Origin: Bacteroides propionicigenes
Lineage (GTDB): Bacteria > Bacteroidota > Bacteroidia > Bacteroidales > Bacteroidaceae
Assembly: GCF_018390535.1 (NCBI RefSeq)
Contig: NZ_JAHBBW010000001.1
Coordinates: forward strand, 1-64,000
DNA length: 64,000 nt
Direction: 5' to 3'
Below the pieces are notes generated by a model. It searched no databases, was not told the DNA's origin, and worked only from the letters and a program-made list of their open reading frames with translations. Positions 45,672 through 53,757 of the stretch are shown here, piece after piece (position 1 is the stretch's first letter; each line of letters starts with the position of its first letter). The translations under genes and the position numbers were made by a program.

Positions 45672-47600
45672 ATGGCTATGACTAAAAAGAAAAAACATAC
45701 CAAGAAGAAAAGACAGCTGCCTAAGACCAAGAAGAAAAAGGCAATGGCTAAGCAATCCATCAATGGTTCTAATCAATTTGAAACGCAAATGCGTGTTATG
45801 GGTAAGCGCTTGCTTGAGATCTTTAAGGATAAAAACACTGTCAATGCAACTTTAAGAGAGCATATTGAGACGATTGAGAGCTATTTCAGGAGATATGATT
45901 CTGTGCAGTTGCTTGGAAGCATTGGATTATATTTATTAGATAACCTTCCCAATCTTGAAAAGCATTTTATGGCTCAGATGAATGGCACAGAGATGCATCT
46001 GGACGAAAATGCTGAAGTGATAGCGGAGTATGCAATTAACTTTGGTCTTTCAATGCCAAACGATGGCAGAGATAATCCCACAGATGAAGTCGTTAAAGAT
46101 TTGAGAAATAGATTGAGGGCTTTGTTCATGACATATATCTATCAAGATATACCTTTAGTTGATGATCCTATGCAGTCCATTGATTGGATGATTCATATGG
46201 ATACTATAGTTGTTCGTGGTGATGGTTATCAAAATCATGTATATGAAGTATTTAAAGAAATGTTCTTCCCACATACAACCTTTTACCAACAACAATTTGA
46301 TTATAGTGTTGACCAGCTATTTGATTTCTTTATGGATTTGGAAAATAGAGTTATATGCAAGATAGCTAGTCAAGAGACTATCTATGGTGCAACAAAAATG
46401 CATGATCGGTGGATGAAATGGGAAGAAAAGACTTTTGGCCCTATTGGCGATGAAGCCACATTGGAGAATAGGAATTTCTCAAAAGGTATGTTTGGCGCGT
46501 TCTTTGAAGCAAACCCAGATGTATCGCATACGGAAGATGGTATGCAATTCTTGATGCATCAACCAGATGATTATGGGGGTTCTGATATGATATTTTGGGT
46601 CTATCCTCAAAATGAGGTGGAGACAAGAATCCTAGATTCTCTTTCTATGAAATTTGGTGATAATTCTGCTTTTCTTGCAGAAAGCGAATTCAAAGGCAGT
46701 ATTATGAATGGTCATAGTATTTTTGAGAAGCCGTTCGTTAAAGATGGTGATAAATATTATTGCTTTACTCCTATGATTCCTCATAGAAATCTGTTCTTGA
46801 TTGCAGAAAAGCTTATGATGCGCAATGGAGTCTATTACCAGAAGAGTTTCCAGCAGAACACGAGTCCGATTAGCCGAGACGTTTATATTGAGAGTAAAGT
46901 AAAGTCTGTCATGAAGTCATTTCTGCCAGATGTCACATTTTATCCTTCTGCACATTATAAGATAGTGGAGGAGGGGGTAAAAAAGAATCCAGAACTAGAT
47001 ATTCTTGGTGTTTCAGATAAGGCTGTCTATATTATAGAAGTAAAAGCCCATGAACTTTCTTATAAGGACAGAGTTAGGCTGGATGGAGCTAAGGATAAGT
47101 TCAAAGCATCTGTTGCTGAGGCATGTAAACAATGCTGTAGGTCAGTTGATTTTATCAAAGGCTCAACAGAACCAGCATTTGGCACACAACAAGGGGCAGT
47201 TTTAATTGACAAGACGAAGCCAATATACAAGATAGCTGTAACCTTTCAGCATTATTCTTCATTGTTGGGACAGATGGATAAACTTGTGGCTGCCAGTTTG
47301 ATGGAGGAACGCTTCCGTGATACATGGGTTGTGTCATTGTTTGACTTGATGGTTGTTGCTGACTTTATTGAATCAGAAGATGAATTTTTATCCTATCTTG
47401 ATATGCGAAAAATCATTAATACTAATCATAGTACATTTCATGATGAACTTGATTTATTGAGTCAATTCCTCAATGATGATCTGGCTGATAAGGTAATGCC
47501 AAATAAGCCTATGATGATCATCGGTGGATCTAGTGATATTGATGAGGAATATGCAAAGGATTTCTATCTGCCAATAAATTTTGGATCCGAAAAGGAGTAA
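45672..47600 (+). CDS. Large protein with PD-(D/E)XK nuclease domain
   Basis: 642 residues. A Lys-rich N-terminal tail (residues 4-27, nearly all Lys, Thr and Arg) may bind nucleic acid. Residues 30-400 are helical and unrecognised. The nuclease core is around residues 405-520: Asp443 in ELDILGVSDK and Glu456-Val-Lys458 in YIIEVKAHEL, a NERD/restriction-endonuclease-like site. Third gene of the cassette. It could degrade invader or host DNA on activation. Confidence 0.6.
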   Translation: MAMTKKKKHTKKKRQLPKTKKKKAMAKQSINGSNQFETQMRVMGKRLLEIFKDKNTVNATLREHIETIESYFRRYDSVQLLGSIGLYLLDNLPNLEKHFMAQMNGTEMHLDENAEVIAEYAINFGLSMPNDGRDNPTDEVVKDLRNRLRALFMTYIYQDIPLVDDPMQSIDWMIHMDTIVVRGDGYQNHVYEVFKEMFFPHTTFYQQQFDYSVDQLFDFFMDLENRVICKIASQETIYGATKMHDRWMKWEEKTFGPIGDEATLENRNFSKGMFGAFFEANPDVSHTEDGMQFLMHQPDDYGGSDMIFWVYPQNEVETRILDSLSMKFGDNSAFLAESEFKGSIMNGHSIFEKPFVKDGDKYYCFTPMIPHRNLFLIAEKLMMRNGVYYQKSFQQNTSPISRDVYIESKVKSVMKSFLPDVTFYPSAHYKIVEEGVKKNPELDILGVSDKAVYIIEVKAHELSYKDRVRLDGAKDKFKASVAEACKQCCRSVDFIKGSTEPAFGTQQGAVLIDKTKPIYKIAVTFQHYSSLLGQMDKLVAASLMEERFRDTWVVSLFDLMVVADFIESEDEFLSYLDMRKIINTNHSTFHDELDLLSQFLNDDLADKVMPNKPMMIIGGSSDIDEEYAKDFYLPINFGSEKE

Positions 47601-47632
47601 ATGCATCAAATAATGGGTGTACTACTTATTTT

Positions 47633-47762
47633 TTTGCATATTAAAAGAATAATCTTATCTTTGCCTTTAGTATTCTCCATGAGCAAACTACCGCAAAAGC
47701 ACGTAGCAAATCAGTGGGTTAAATCATGGGATATGCTTGAAGCTAAAAATATAAAATCTTAA
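47633..47762 (+). promoter_or_regulatory. Outward promoter and 27-codon frame at the right end of GI-2
   Basis: TTTG (47633-47636), 19-nt spacer, TATCTTTG (47656-47663), perfect consensus. The only frame after it (47679-47762) encodes a 27-residue peptide starting MSKLPQKHVANQWVKSW. Same layout as the right end of GI-1 (23785-23894): an outward promoter, a tiny frame, then the attachment site. Confidence 0.6.
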
Positions 47763-47949
47763 ATATCAGCGTGGTAACTCTGCAAAGAGAATCCTAGGCG
47801 ATATTAAACAATGAGATACTTGAAAATAGAATCGTTCTTATAGCGAGCAAAACGATAAAACATAATCGTGTGCTAAATCATGTGGATTTCCAAATGGAAG
47901 AAACTATAAAACGGTGATAATCAACAGAGAGAAGATAATAGTTCTCTTG

Positions 47950-47964
47950 CTGGTGGCATCACTT
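47950..47964 (+). repeat. Degenerate third tRNA-Phe attachment site (right end of GI-2)
   Basis: CTGGTGGCATCACTT differs by one base from CTGGTGGCACCACTT of the tRNA-Phe sites. It lies at the predicted right end of GI-2 and is followed by a terminator as are the others. Confidence 0.7.
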
Positions 47965-47971
47965 GAAAAGC

Positions 47972-47999
47972 AGAGAGTTACAATTTAGTAGCTCTCTTT
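47972..47999 (+). terminator. Terminator after the third attachment site
   Basis: AGAGAGTTAC (47972-47981) pairs with GTAGCTCTCT (47988-47997) with one wobble, then a T-run. It is probably the original chromosomal terminator of tRNA-Phe, now 41 kb from its gene. Confidence 0.7.
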
Positions 48000-48044
48000 T
48001 TTTATGTCTTTACTCCTTGTTTGAGCGGCTGTTTAAGGGATCAA

Positions 48045-48139
48045 GGATCAACGTAAAAACCTGAGGGATTTTCTTTTTTATGCATACAACATAGTCAGTC
48101 TATATAAAAAGAAAATCCCTCAGGTTTTTACGTTGATCC
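48045..48139. repeat. Perfect 34-bp inverted repeat
   Basis: Arms 48045-48078 and 48106-48139 are exact complements (left arm begins GGATCAACGTAAAAACC) around a 27-nt loop. The arms contain T-runs and CTGAGGGATTTTC, similar to the terminator after the second attachment site. It lies in the short chromosomal spacer between GI-2 and GI-3. Confidence 0.9.
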
Positions 48140-48191
48140 GATAATCTTTATACATATACCGCAAGAAATATCCGATTCACAACAAAGAAAA

Positions 48192-48229
48192 GACTCATTC
48201 ATTGAATATAAACGTTCAATGAATGAGTC
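48192..48229 (-). terminator. Displaced ssrA terminator
   Basis: GACTCATTCATTGAA (48192-48206) pairs perfectly with TTCAATGAATGAGTC (48215-48229). On the minus strand TTTTCTTTG follows. It lies just beyond the remnant of the tmRNA 3' end at 48240, so it is the terminator ssrA had before GI-3 entered. Confidence 0.75.
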
Positions 48230-48239
48230 CTTTTTACCG

Positions 48240-48254
48240 GTGGAGCTGGAGGGA
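48240..48254. repeat. Left attachment site of GI-3 (ssrA 3' end remnant)
   Basis: GTGGAGCTGGAGGGA is identical to 59589-59603 at the 3' end of the chromosomal tmRNA. Beyond it the sequences diverge. Confidence 0.8.
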
Positions 48255-48371
48255 GTCTCTCGAACCTTTTTATAAAATATCATAATCTATTAAACATCAG
48301 ATTATTAAATAGTTATATTTAGCTATCATCTATCTAAATATCTCTTAATATCATTGCATATCTCAATTATT

Positions 48372-48407
48372 GGGTGTACTTTTGGGTGTAACTTTTCAAA
48401 TACACCC
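48372..48407. repeat. Arm-type site candidates, left end of GI-3
   Basis: GGGTGTA at 48372-48378 and 48384-48390 (12-bp phasing) and an inverted copy TACACCC at 48401-48407, directly before the integrase start. Confidence 0.65.
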
Positions 48408-48412
48408 AGTTT

Positions 48413-49705
48413 ATGAACATCAAGAGAAATATCATCTTCGCACTGGAAAACCGTAAAAAAGATGGCATTCCTATCACTCAAAATGTACCCATCCGTATGC
48501 GTGTCGTTTTTGCAAGCCAACGGATTGAGTTTACAACAGGCTATCGGATTGATATGGAGAAATGGGATGCAGACAAGCAACGGGTAAGAAACGGCTGTAC
48601 CAATAAGCTGAAACAAAGCGCATCAGAAATCAACACCGAACTACTGCGTCAATACACCGAGATACAGAATGTGTTCAAGGAGTTCGAAGTACAAGACATA
48701 ATGCCCACCCCTGCACAAATCAAAGAGGCTTTCAATCTAAAAATGAAAGGAGAAAAGGAAGAGAGCCATCATGAGAAAGAGGAAGTGAAATTAGACTTCA
48801 TGAAAATCTTTGATGAGTTTGTTGCCGAATGCAGCAAACAAAATGACTGGTCATCCTCTACTCTAAAGAAGTTTGCAACAGTAAAAAAGCACATCGCAAC
48901 TTTTGATCCGAACACGACATTTGAGAGCTGGACGGAAAGACACTTCAATGAGTATATAGATTACTTACGCAGTGATAAAGATATGCGCAACACTTCCATA
49001 GCCAAGCAAATCAAGTTCTTGAAATGGTTTTTACGTTGGACTAACCGAAAAGGGTATCATCAAAACACCGCTTATGACAAATTCATGCCCAAAATGAAAA
49101 GTGCACCGAAAAAAGTAATATTCCTTACCCGGAATGAATTGGACAAAATCAGAGCCTGCCAGATACCTGCTGCCAAACAATACCTTGAAAGAGTAAGGGA
49201 TGTTTTATTATTTTGTTGCTTCACAGGTCTTCGGCATTCTGATGTGTATAACTTGAAACGCAGCGACGTGAAAGAGGAACACATAGAAATTACCACCATC
49301 AAAACGGCTGACAGCCTTATTATTGAGCTGAATGACCACAGCAAAGCTATTCTTGAAAAATATAAAGATATTCCTTTCCAAAACAATAAAGCATTGCCAG
49401 TGGTAAGTAATCAGAAGATGAACGAGTATTTGAAAGAGTTAGGAGAACTGGCAGAAATAGACGAACCTGTACGGGAAACCTACTACAAGGGAAATGAACG
49501 AATAGACGAAGTCACACCTAAATATGCCTTGTTGAGCACCCATACTGGCAGACGCACATTTATTTGTAATGCTTTGGCTCTGGGCATTCCGGTGCAAGTG
49601 GTCATGAAATGGACAGGGCATAGCGACTACAAAGCCATGAAACCTTACATTGACATAGCAGACGACATCAAAATTCAGGCAATGAACAAATTTAATCTCC
49701 TATAA
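48413..49705 (+). CDS. Tyrosine recombinase (integrase) of GI-3
   Basis: 430 residues. N-terminal arm-binding domain, SAM-like core domain at about 135-220, and a complete catalytic set: Arg in TGLRHSD, HTGRRTF, and WTGHSDYKAMKPYIDI with the nucleophile Tyr. Unlike the GI-1 and GI-2 integrases it keeps the Arg I motif, so it is of a different subgroup, in line with its different target (ssrA). Confidence 0.92.
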   Translation: MNIKRNIIFALENRKKDGIPITQNVPIRMRVVFASQRIEFTTGYRIDMEKWDADKQRVRNGCTNKLKQSASEINTELLRQYTEIQNVFKEFEVQDIMPTPAQIKEAFNLKMKGEKEESHHEKEEVKLDFMKIFDEFVAECSKQNDWSSSTLKKFATVKKHIATFDPNTTFESWTERHFNEYIDYLRSDKDMRNTSIAKQIKFLKWFLRWTNRKGYHQNTAYDKFMPKMKSAPKKVIFLTRNELDKIRACQIPAAKQYLERVRDVLLFCCFTGLRHSDVYNLKRSDVKEEHIEITTIKTADSLIIELNDHSKAILEKYKDIPFQNNKALPVVSNQKMNEYLKELGELAEIDEPVRETYYKGNERIDEVTPKYALLSTHTGRRTFICNALALGIPVQVVMKWTGHSDYKAMKPYIDIADDIKIQAMNKFNLL

Positions 49706-49707
49706 AC

Positions 49708-50769
49708 ATGAATACGATAACAACCCTCATACCCCAATACGGAGAGCTGAACAGAATCAGCAAAGACTGGATTGTAAGCCATACTTTCTCTTTTGAAAAG
49801 CAGAAATTCATCGTTGATTTCTACTCGGAATGGAGCGATATAAAGGCTTTTGAACAAGCTATCCTTGAACTGGTGCTGCATACACCGCCAGAACCATGTA
49901 CCCTGCTGCTGAAAAGTCTGAAAAAGGAAGTCAGAGAATACACACGGCTTTATGAAGCTTACAGCCTTCCCCATGATGAAGTGATTATGCGTGTATGCAA
50001 CCAATACGCAGACAGCTACAAGGAAGCCATCAAGGAAGAGATGGAAGTGGTAAACAGGCTACGCAAACCGATGAACGAAGCCAACAACCGCTATGATACC
50101 ATTGGCTACCGAGAGCATACACCCGAAGAAGAAAAGCTGGCGGAAAGAGAATATGAGCGTTGCAAGGCTGAATATGAAAGGGAGAAAGCCCAGCTGGACC
50201 ATCTTTATGAGCAGCAAACCCTTCTCTGGAAAGAAGCCCGGCAATACATGAAAAACCGTTGCGACGACATCTACCTGCTTAGCTTACACTTCATGGGCAT
50301 CCTGACCAAATATGTACCGGACGAAGAAAACCAACCGAACGAAGCAGACAGGCAGAGCCGTACAGACAGCCAGCCAGAAACAGAAACGGCAACCGCATCG
50401 GCTACAGCTACGACTGCCGGATTGCCTGAATATTTCAGCATGAAACTGATTTCCCTCATTCATGAAATTTGTGTAGGGGAACAGTTTGAAGACATTACCG
50501 CACCGGATTTCTATGCCTGCATGAATCTGCATCCCTGCCAGTGCGTACTGAAAATAAAGCCAAGGGAAAAGATACGGGTATGCTATCTGATTTCCCTGAT
50601 GAAGGAGCAGTTGCCAGAGCAGGATAAGGACAAATGGAAGGAAGCCATCCTGAAACACCTGGATATTGATGAAGACTATTACAAGTCCAAGTACAGGGAA
50701 CCCGTCTCCGATTTACCCAGTATTCCCAACCAAAAGTTCGCCAAGGAAATGGACGGAATATTCCGATAA
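49708..50769 (+). CDS. Coiled-coil hypothetical protein
   Basis: 353 residues, starting 2 bp after the integrase stop. Long charged helices at about 95-175 (KEEMEVVNRLRKPMNEANNR, then EYERCKAEYEREKAQLDHL), a Thr/Ala-rich linker, and a C-terminal helical domain. It is a frequent partner gene of integrases in such elements; function unknown. Confidence 0.55.
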   Translation: MNTITTLIPQYGELNRISKDWIVSHTFSFEKQKFIVDFYSEWSDIKAFEQAILELVLHTPPEPCTLLLKSLKKEVREYTRLYEAYSLPHDEVIMRVCNQYADSYKEAIKEEMEVVNRLRKPMNEANNRYDTIGYREHTPEEEKLAEREYERCKAEYEREKAQLDHLYEQQTLLWKEARQYMKNRCDDIYLLSLHFMGILTKYVPDEENQPNEADRQSRTDSQPETETATASATATTAGLPEYFSMKLISLIHEICVGEQFEDITAPDFYACMNLHPCQCVLKIKPREKIRVCYLISLMKEQLPEQDKDKWKEAILKHLDIDEDYYKSKYREPVSDLPSIPNQKFAKEMDGIFR

Positions 50770-50991
50770 CCCGTGATATTCCAATATATTTTACGACATG
50801 ACCACTTATACCACTCAAAATAATTTTTGAGTGGTATTTTTATTTCTTGATATTCAGCGATATAACAAAACAATCCGTTTATATCATCCACATACTTACC
50901 ACTCAAAACCCTACCTAATTTTGCATCGTTCGAGAACAGAAAAAAACAGCCTGTGCGCAGGGCTATTGTCAAACAAGTAATCATACGGACG

Positions 50992-51300
50992 ATGAACAAT
51001 CTCAAAGAACTGTTAGTGAAACCCGTCTGGCAGATGACAGGCGAAGAGTTCCTTTTTTTAAGCAGACACGCTTCTGTACAGGCAGAGGCGCAACCGCAGC
51101 CAACCACCGACACGGAAAGAAAGTACGTGTACGGCATACTCGGCATAGCCAAGCTTTTCGGATGCAGCCTGCCCACAGCCAACCGCATCAAGAAAAGCGG
51201 AAAGATAGACAAAGCCATTACCCAGATTGGACGCAAGATTATTGTGGATGCGGAACTGGCACTGGAACTGGCTGGAAAGAAAACCGGAGGACGCAGATAA
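50992..51300 (+). CDS. DUF3853-like HTH protein
   Basis: 102 residues from MNNLKELLVKPVWQMTGEEF. The segment YVYGILGIAKLFGCSLPTAN and RIKKSGKIDKAITQIGRKI is an excisionase/MerR-like HTH, and the GRKIIVDAELALELA ending fits DUF3853. Members precede the RepA-like ATPase in these elements and may act as regulator or directionality factor. Confidence 0.7.
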   Translation: MNNLKELLVKPVWQMTGEEFLFLSRHASVQAEAQPQPTTDTERKYVYGILGIAKLFGCSLPTANRIKKSGKIDKAITQIGRKIIVDAELALELAGKKTGGRR

Positions 51301-51311
51301 AGGAGGTGATT

Positions 51312-52379
51312 ATGGACTATATAAAAGAAATATCACCCGAACAAGCCGTTATCCTCTGGCAGGAATCCCGGCTAAGTCTGTCAAGATGCTACGAAAAAGC
51401 CCCCGAAATTCTGAAAGTACACGGCTCTGTCATCGGGACGCTGGGCAATTTCAGCGCATCCATCGGCAAAGCCAAGAGCAAGAAAACCTTCAATGTATCG
51501 GCTATCGTAGCCGCTGCATTGAAGAACAGTACCGTGTTACGATATGCGGCTGAACTGCCCGAGGAAAAGCGGAAAGTGCTTTATATAGATACGGAGCAAA
51601 GCCCCTACCACTGCCTGAAAGTGATGAAGCGGATTCTGCGGATGGCAGGATTGCCCGACGACAGGGACAGCGGTTATCTGGAGTTTCTCGCTTTGAGAAA
51701 ATACACCCCGGAACAGCGCATCAGCATTGTAGAACAGGCTATCTACCACTCACCGGATATTGGGCTGGTCATCATAGACGGCATCCGGGATATGGTGTAC
51801 GACATCAACAGCCCCGGTGAATCCACCCGCATCATATCCAAGCTGATGCAGTGGACGGACGACAGGCAGATTCATATCCATACGATACTGCATCAGAACA
51901 AGGGGGATGAGAACGCAAGAGGGCACATCGGTACGGAACTGAACAACAAGGCAGAAACAGTCCTGCTGGTGGAAAAGGACAAGGGGAACAGCGACATCAG
52001 CCATGTTTCCGCCATGCACATCCGGGCGATGGATTTCGAGCCTTTTGCATTCCGCATCAACGACCGAGCCCTGCCCGAACTTGCGGAAGGTTACAAGCCG
52101 GAAGTAAGGAAGCCGGGAAGACCCTCGGTGGAAAAGTTTGACCCTTACAAGGATATTTCAGAACCGCAGCACCGTGCCGCACTGGAAGCCGCTTTTGCAC
52201 TGAAAGAGGAATACGGCTACAAGGAGCTGGAAGACACCTTAATCAAGACTTATCTGGCAGAGGGGGTTAGGCTGAATCACCAGAATGCAGTGGCACTTAT
52301 CACCATGCTGCGCAACAAACGGATGATAGTACAGGAAAACGGCAGGAAGTATTCCTTCAAGCCCGATTACCACTATTAA
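51312..52379 (+). CDS. RepA-like AAA ATPase / helicase
   Basis: 355 residues. RecA-fold ATPase with an atypical Walker A (SIGKAKSKKTF), a Walker B in IGLVIIDGIRDM and a DnaB-like sensor segment HTILHQNKGDENARGHIGTE. Similar to plasmid RepA replicative helicases. An AGGAGG Shine-Dalgarno-like stretch at 51301-51306 precedes the start; this is unusual for Bacteroides and supports the chosen Met. Confidence 0.75.
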   Translation: MDYIKEISPEQAVILWQESRLSLSRCYEKAPEILKVHGSVIGTLGNFSASIGKAKSKKTFNVSAIVAAALKNSTVLRYAAELPEEKRKVLYIDTEQSPYHCLKVMKRILRMAGLPDDRDSGYLEFLALRKYTPEQRISIVEQAIYHSPDIGLVIIDGIRDMVYDINSPGESTRIISKLMQWTDDRQIHIHTILHQNKGDENARGHIGTELNNKAETVLLVEKDKGNSDISHVSAMHIRAMDFEPFAFRINDRALPELAEGYKPEVRKPGRPSVEKFDPYKDISEPQHRAALEAAFALKEEYGYKELEDTLIKTYLAEGVRLNHQNAVALITMLRNKRMIVQENGRKYSFKPDYHY

Positions 52380-52393
52380 CCGGCTACATCGAA

Positions 52394-52515
52394 AATCACT
52401 TCACTTTATTCCCGTATCCTATATATACGACAATTTAGTGAAGTGATTTCAGAAACAGACTAATCGCTTCACTTTATTCCGGGGGGCTATATATTAGGAG
52501 TTTAGTGAAGTGATT
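52394..52515. repeat. Two tandem inverted repeats before the primase gene
   Basis: Unit 1: AATCACTTCACT (52394-52405) with AGTGAAGTGATT (52437-52448). Unit 2: AATCGCTTCACT (52462-52473) with AGTGAAGTGATT (52504-52515). Each encloses 30-31 nt starting TTATTCC. The twin arrangement between ATPase and primase genes is suggestive of a replication origin or of an operator for the primase. Confidence 0.7.
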
Positions 52516-52590
52516 GTACAGACCGCATAGTTTTAAGAGTTGCGGGCAAAAAAAGAAATAATCAAAGTACTCACTAAAAACGATTTCCTT

Positions 52591-53547
52591 ATGAACATCG
52601 AGACTGCAAAACAAATCAATCTGGCTGACTACCTGCACAGCCTGGGTTATTCACCCGTCAAACAGCAGGGTATCAACCTCTGGTACAAATCTCCCTTGAG
52701 GGAAGAAACAGAGGCTTCCTTCAAAGTGAACACCGAACGCAACCAGTGGTACGACTTCGGTTTAGGGAAAGGGGGCGGTATCATTGAACTGGCTGCACAC
52801 CTGTATGCTACCGACCATGTACCTTACCTGCTGGAGCGGATTGCGGAACAAACACCGCATGTACACCCGGTATCTTTCTCTTTTGGCAAGCAAGACTCTT
52901 TCGGTCCGAGCTTCCAGCAGCTGGAGATAGTACCGCTATCGTCTCCTGCCCTGCTTTCCTATTTACAAGGTAGAGGAATAAATCTGGAACTGGCAAAAAG
53001 AGAATGTAGTGAAGCCCGTTACACCCACAACGGCAAGCGTTACTTTGCCATCGCATTCCCTAACGGTTCGGGTGGGTTTGAGGTTCGTAACCCCTATTTC
53101 AAGGGCTGCATCGCCCCCAAGGAAATCTCCCACATCAGACAGGCGGGAAAAGCAAGGACTGCCTGCTATGTGTTCGAGGGTTTCATGGACTACCTTTCCT
53201 TTCTGACATTGAGACAGGAAAGCTGCCCGAATTATCCGGAATTGGACGGGCAGGACTACATTGTATTGAACTCCGTATCGAATATAAACAAGGCTCTCTA
53301 TCCGTTGGGCAATTACGAACGCATCCACTGCTTTTTCGACAACGACCATGCAGGAATGGAAGCACTCCGGCAAATCCGCATGGAATACGGCAGAGACCGG
53401 TACATCCGGGACGCTTCGCAGATTTACAGCGGATGCAAGGACTTGAACGAATACTTACAGAAACAGATTGAAAGAAAAAGGCAGCTCCAGTCCGCCAAAG
53501 GGGTGCGCAGCCAATCACCGGAGAAGAAGAACGGCTTCCGGTTATAG
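52591..53547 (+). CDS. Toprim-domain DNA primase
   Basis: 318 residues from MNIETAKQINLADYL. Primase N-terminal CHC2-like region without the zinc Cys (YKSPLREETEASFKVN, WYDFGLGKGGGIIEL), then a Toprim domain with YVFEGFMDYLSFL and CFFDNDHAGM. With the RepA-like ATPase it could support replication of the excised element. Confidence 0.85.
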   Translation: MNIETAKQINLADYLHSLGYSPVKQQGINLWYKSPLREETEASFKVNTERNQWYDFGLGKGGGIIELAAHLYATDHVPYLLERIAEQTPHVHPVSFSFGKQDSFGPSFQQLEIVPLSSPALLSYLQGRGINLELAKRECSEARYTHNGKRYFAIAFPNGSGGFEVRNPYFKGCIAPKEISHIRQAGKARTACYVFEGFMDYLSFLTLRQESCPNYPELDGQDYIVLNSVSNINKALYPLGNYERIHCFFDNDHAGMEALRQIRMEYGRDRYIRDASQIYSGCKDLNEYLQKQIERKRQLQSAKGVRSQSPEKKNGFRL

Positions 53548-53721
53548 CCCACTATAACTACACGCTCCGCTTTCGTAGTTGTGGGCTCTCCCGAGGGGAT
53601 TAGGGCTTTGCCCTAATGACCCACTCAGGGCGTTTCACCCCTGAGAACCCCGAGCAAAGAGTGACCCTCTCTTTGCAATCTCCGCTTATGGGTTACCCCT
53701 AAGAACCCCTCTACGAAAGCG
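53547..53721. other. Candidate oriT of GI-3
   Basis: Four hairpins in sequence (GCCCAC..AACTAC with GTAGTTGTGGGC, 53547-53586; ATTAGGGC/GCCCTAAT, 53599-53617; CTCAGGG/CCCTGAG, 53624-53645; GCAAAGAG/CTCTTTGC, 53654-53676). A long-range 11-bp repeat CGCTTTCGTAG/CTACGAAAGCG (53568-53578, 53711-53721) spans three of them. The block is 37 bp before the relaxase gene and GC-rich compared with its surroundings. Confidence 0.6.
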
Positions 53722-53757
53722 AGCAGAATAATCAATTGCAAACAAAAAAAAGAAGCT

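Larger units (their letters stand above)
23941..47964. mobile_element. GI-2: mobilizable integrative element, integrase gene interrupted
   Basis: About 24 kb between the second tRNA-Phe repeat and a degenerate third copy at 47950-47964. Without the 10.9-kb serine element it is about 13.1 kb: integrase, HTH genes, TetR modules, rteC-like pseudogene, oriT-like hairpins, BtgA/BtgB, and the PLD/DUF4238/nuclease cargo next to the right end. Integrase and repeats are oriented as in GI-1, so the two form a tandem array. Confidence 0.75.

Noticed and set aside
48181..48265. A third tmRNA fragment with tag
   Set aside because: Only 15 bp of the 3' end is present; it is the attachment-site remnant, not a gene.
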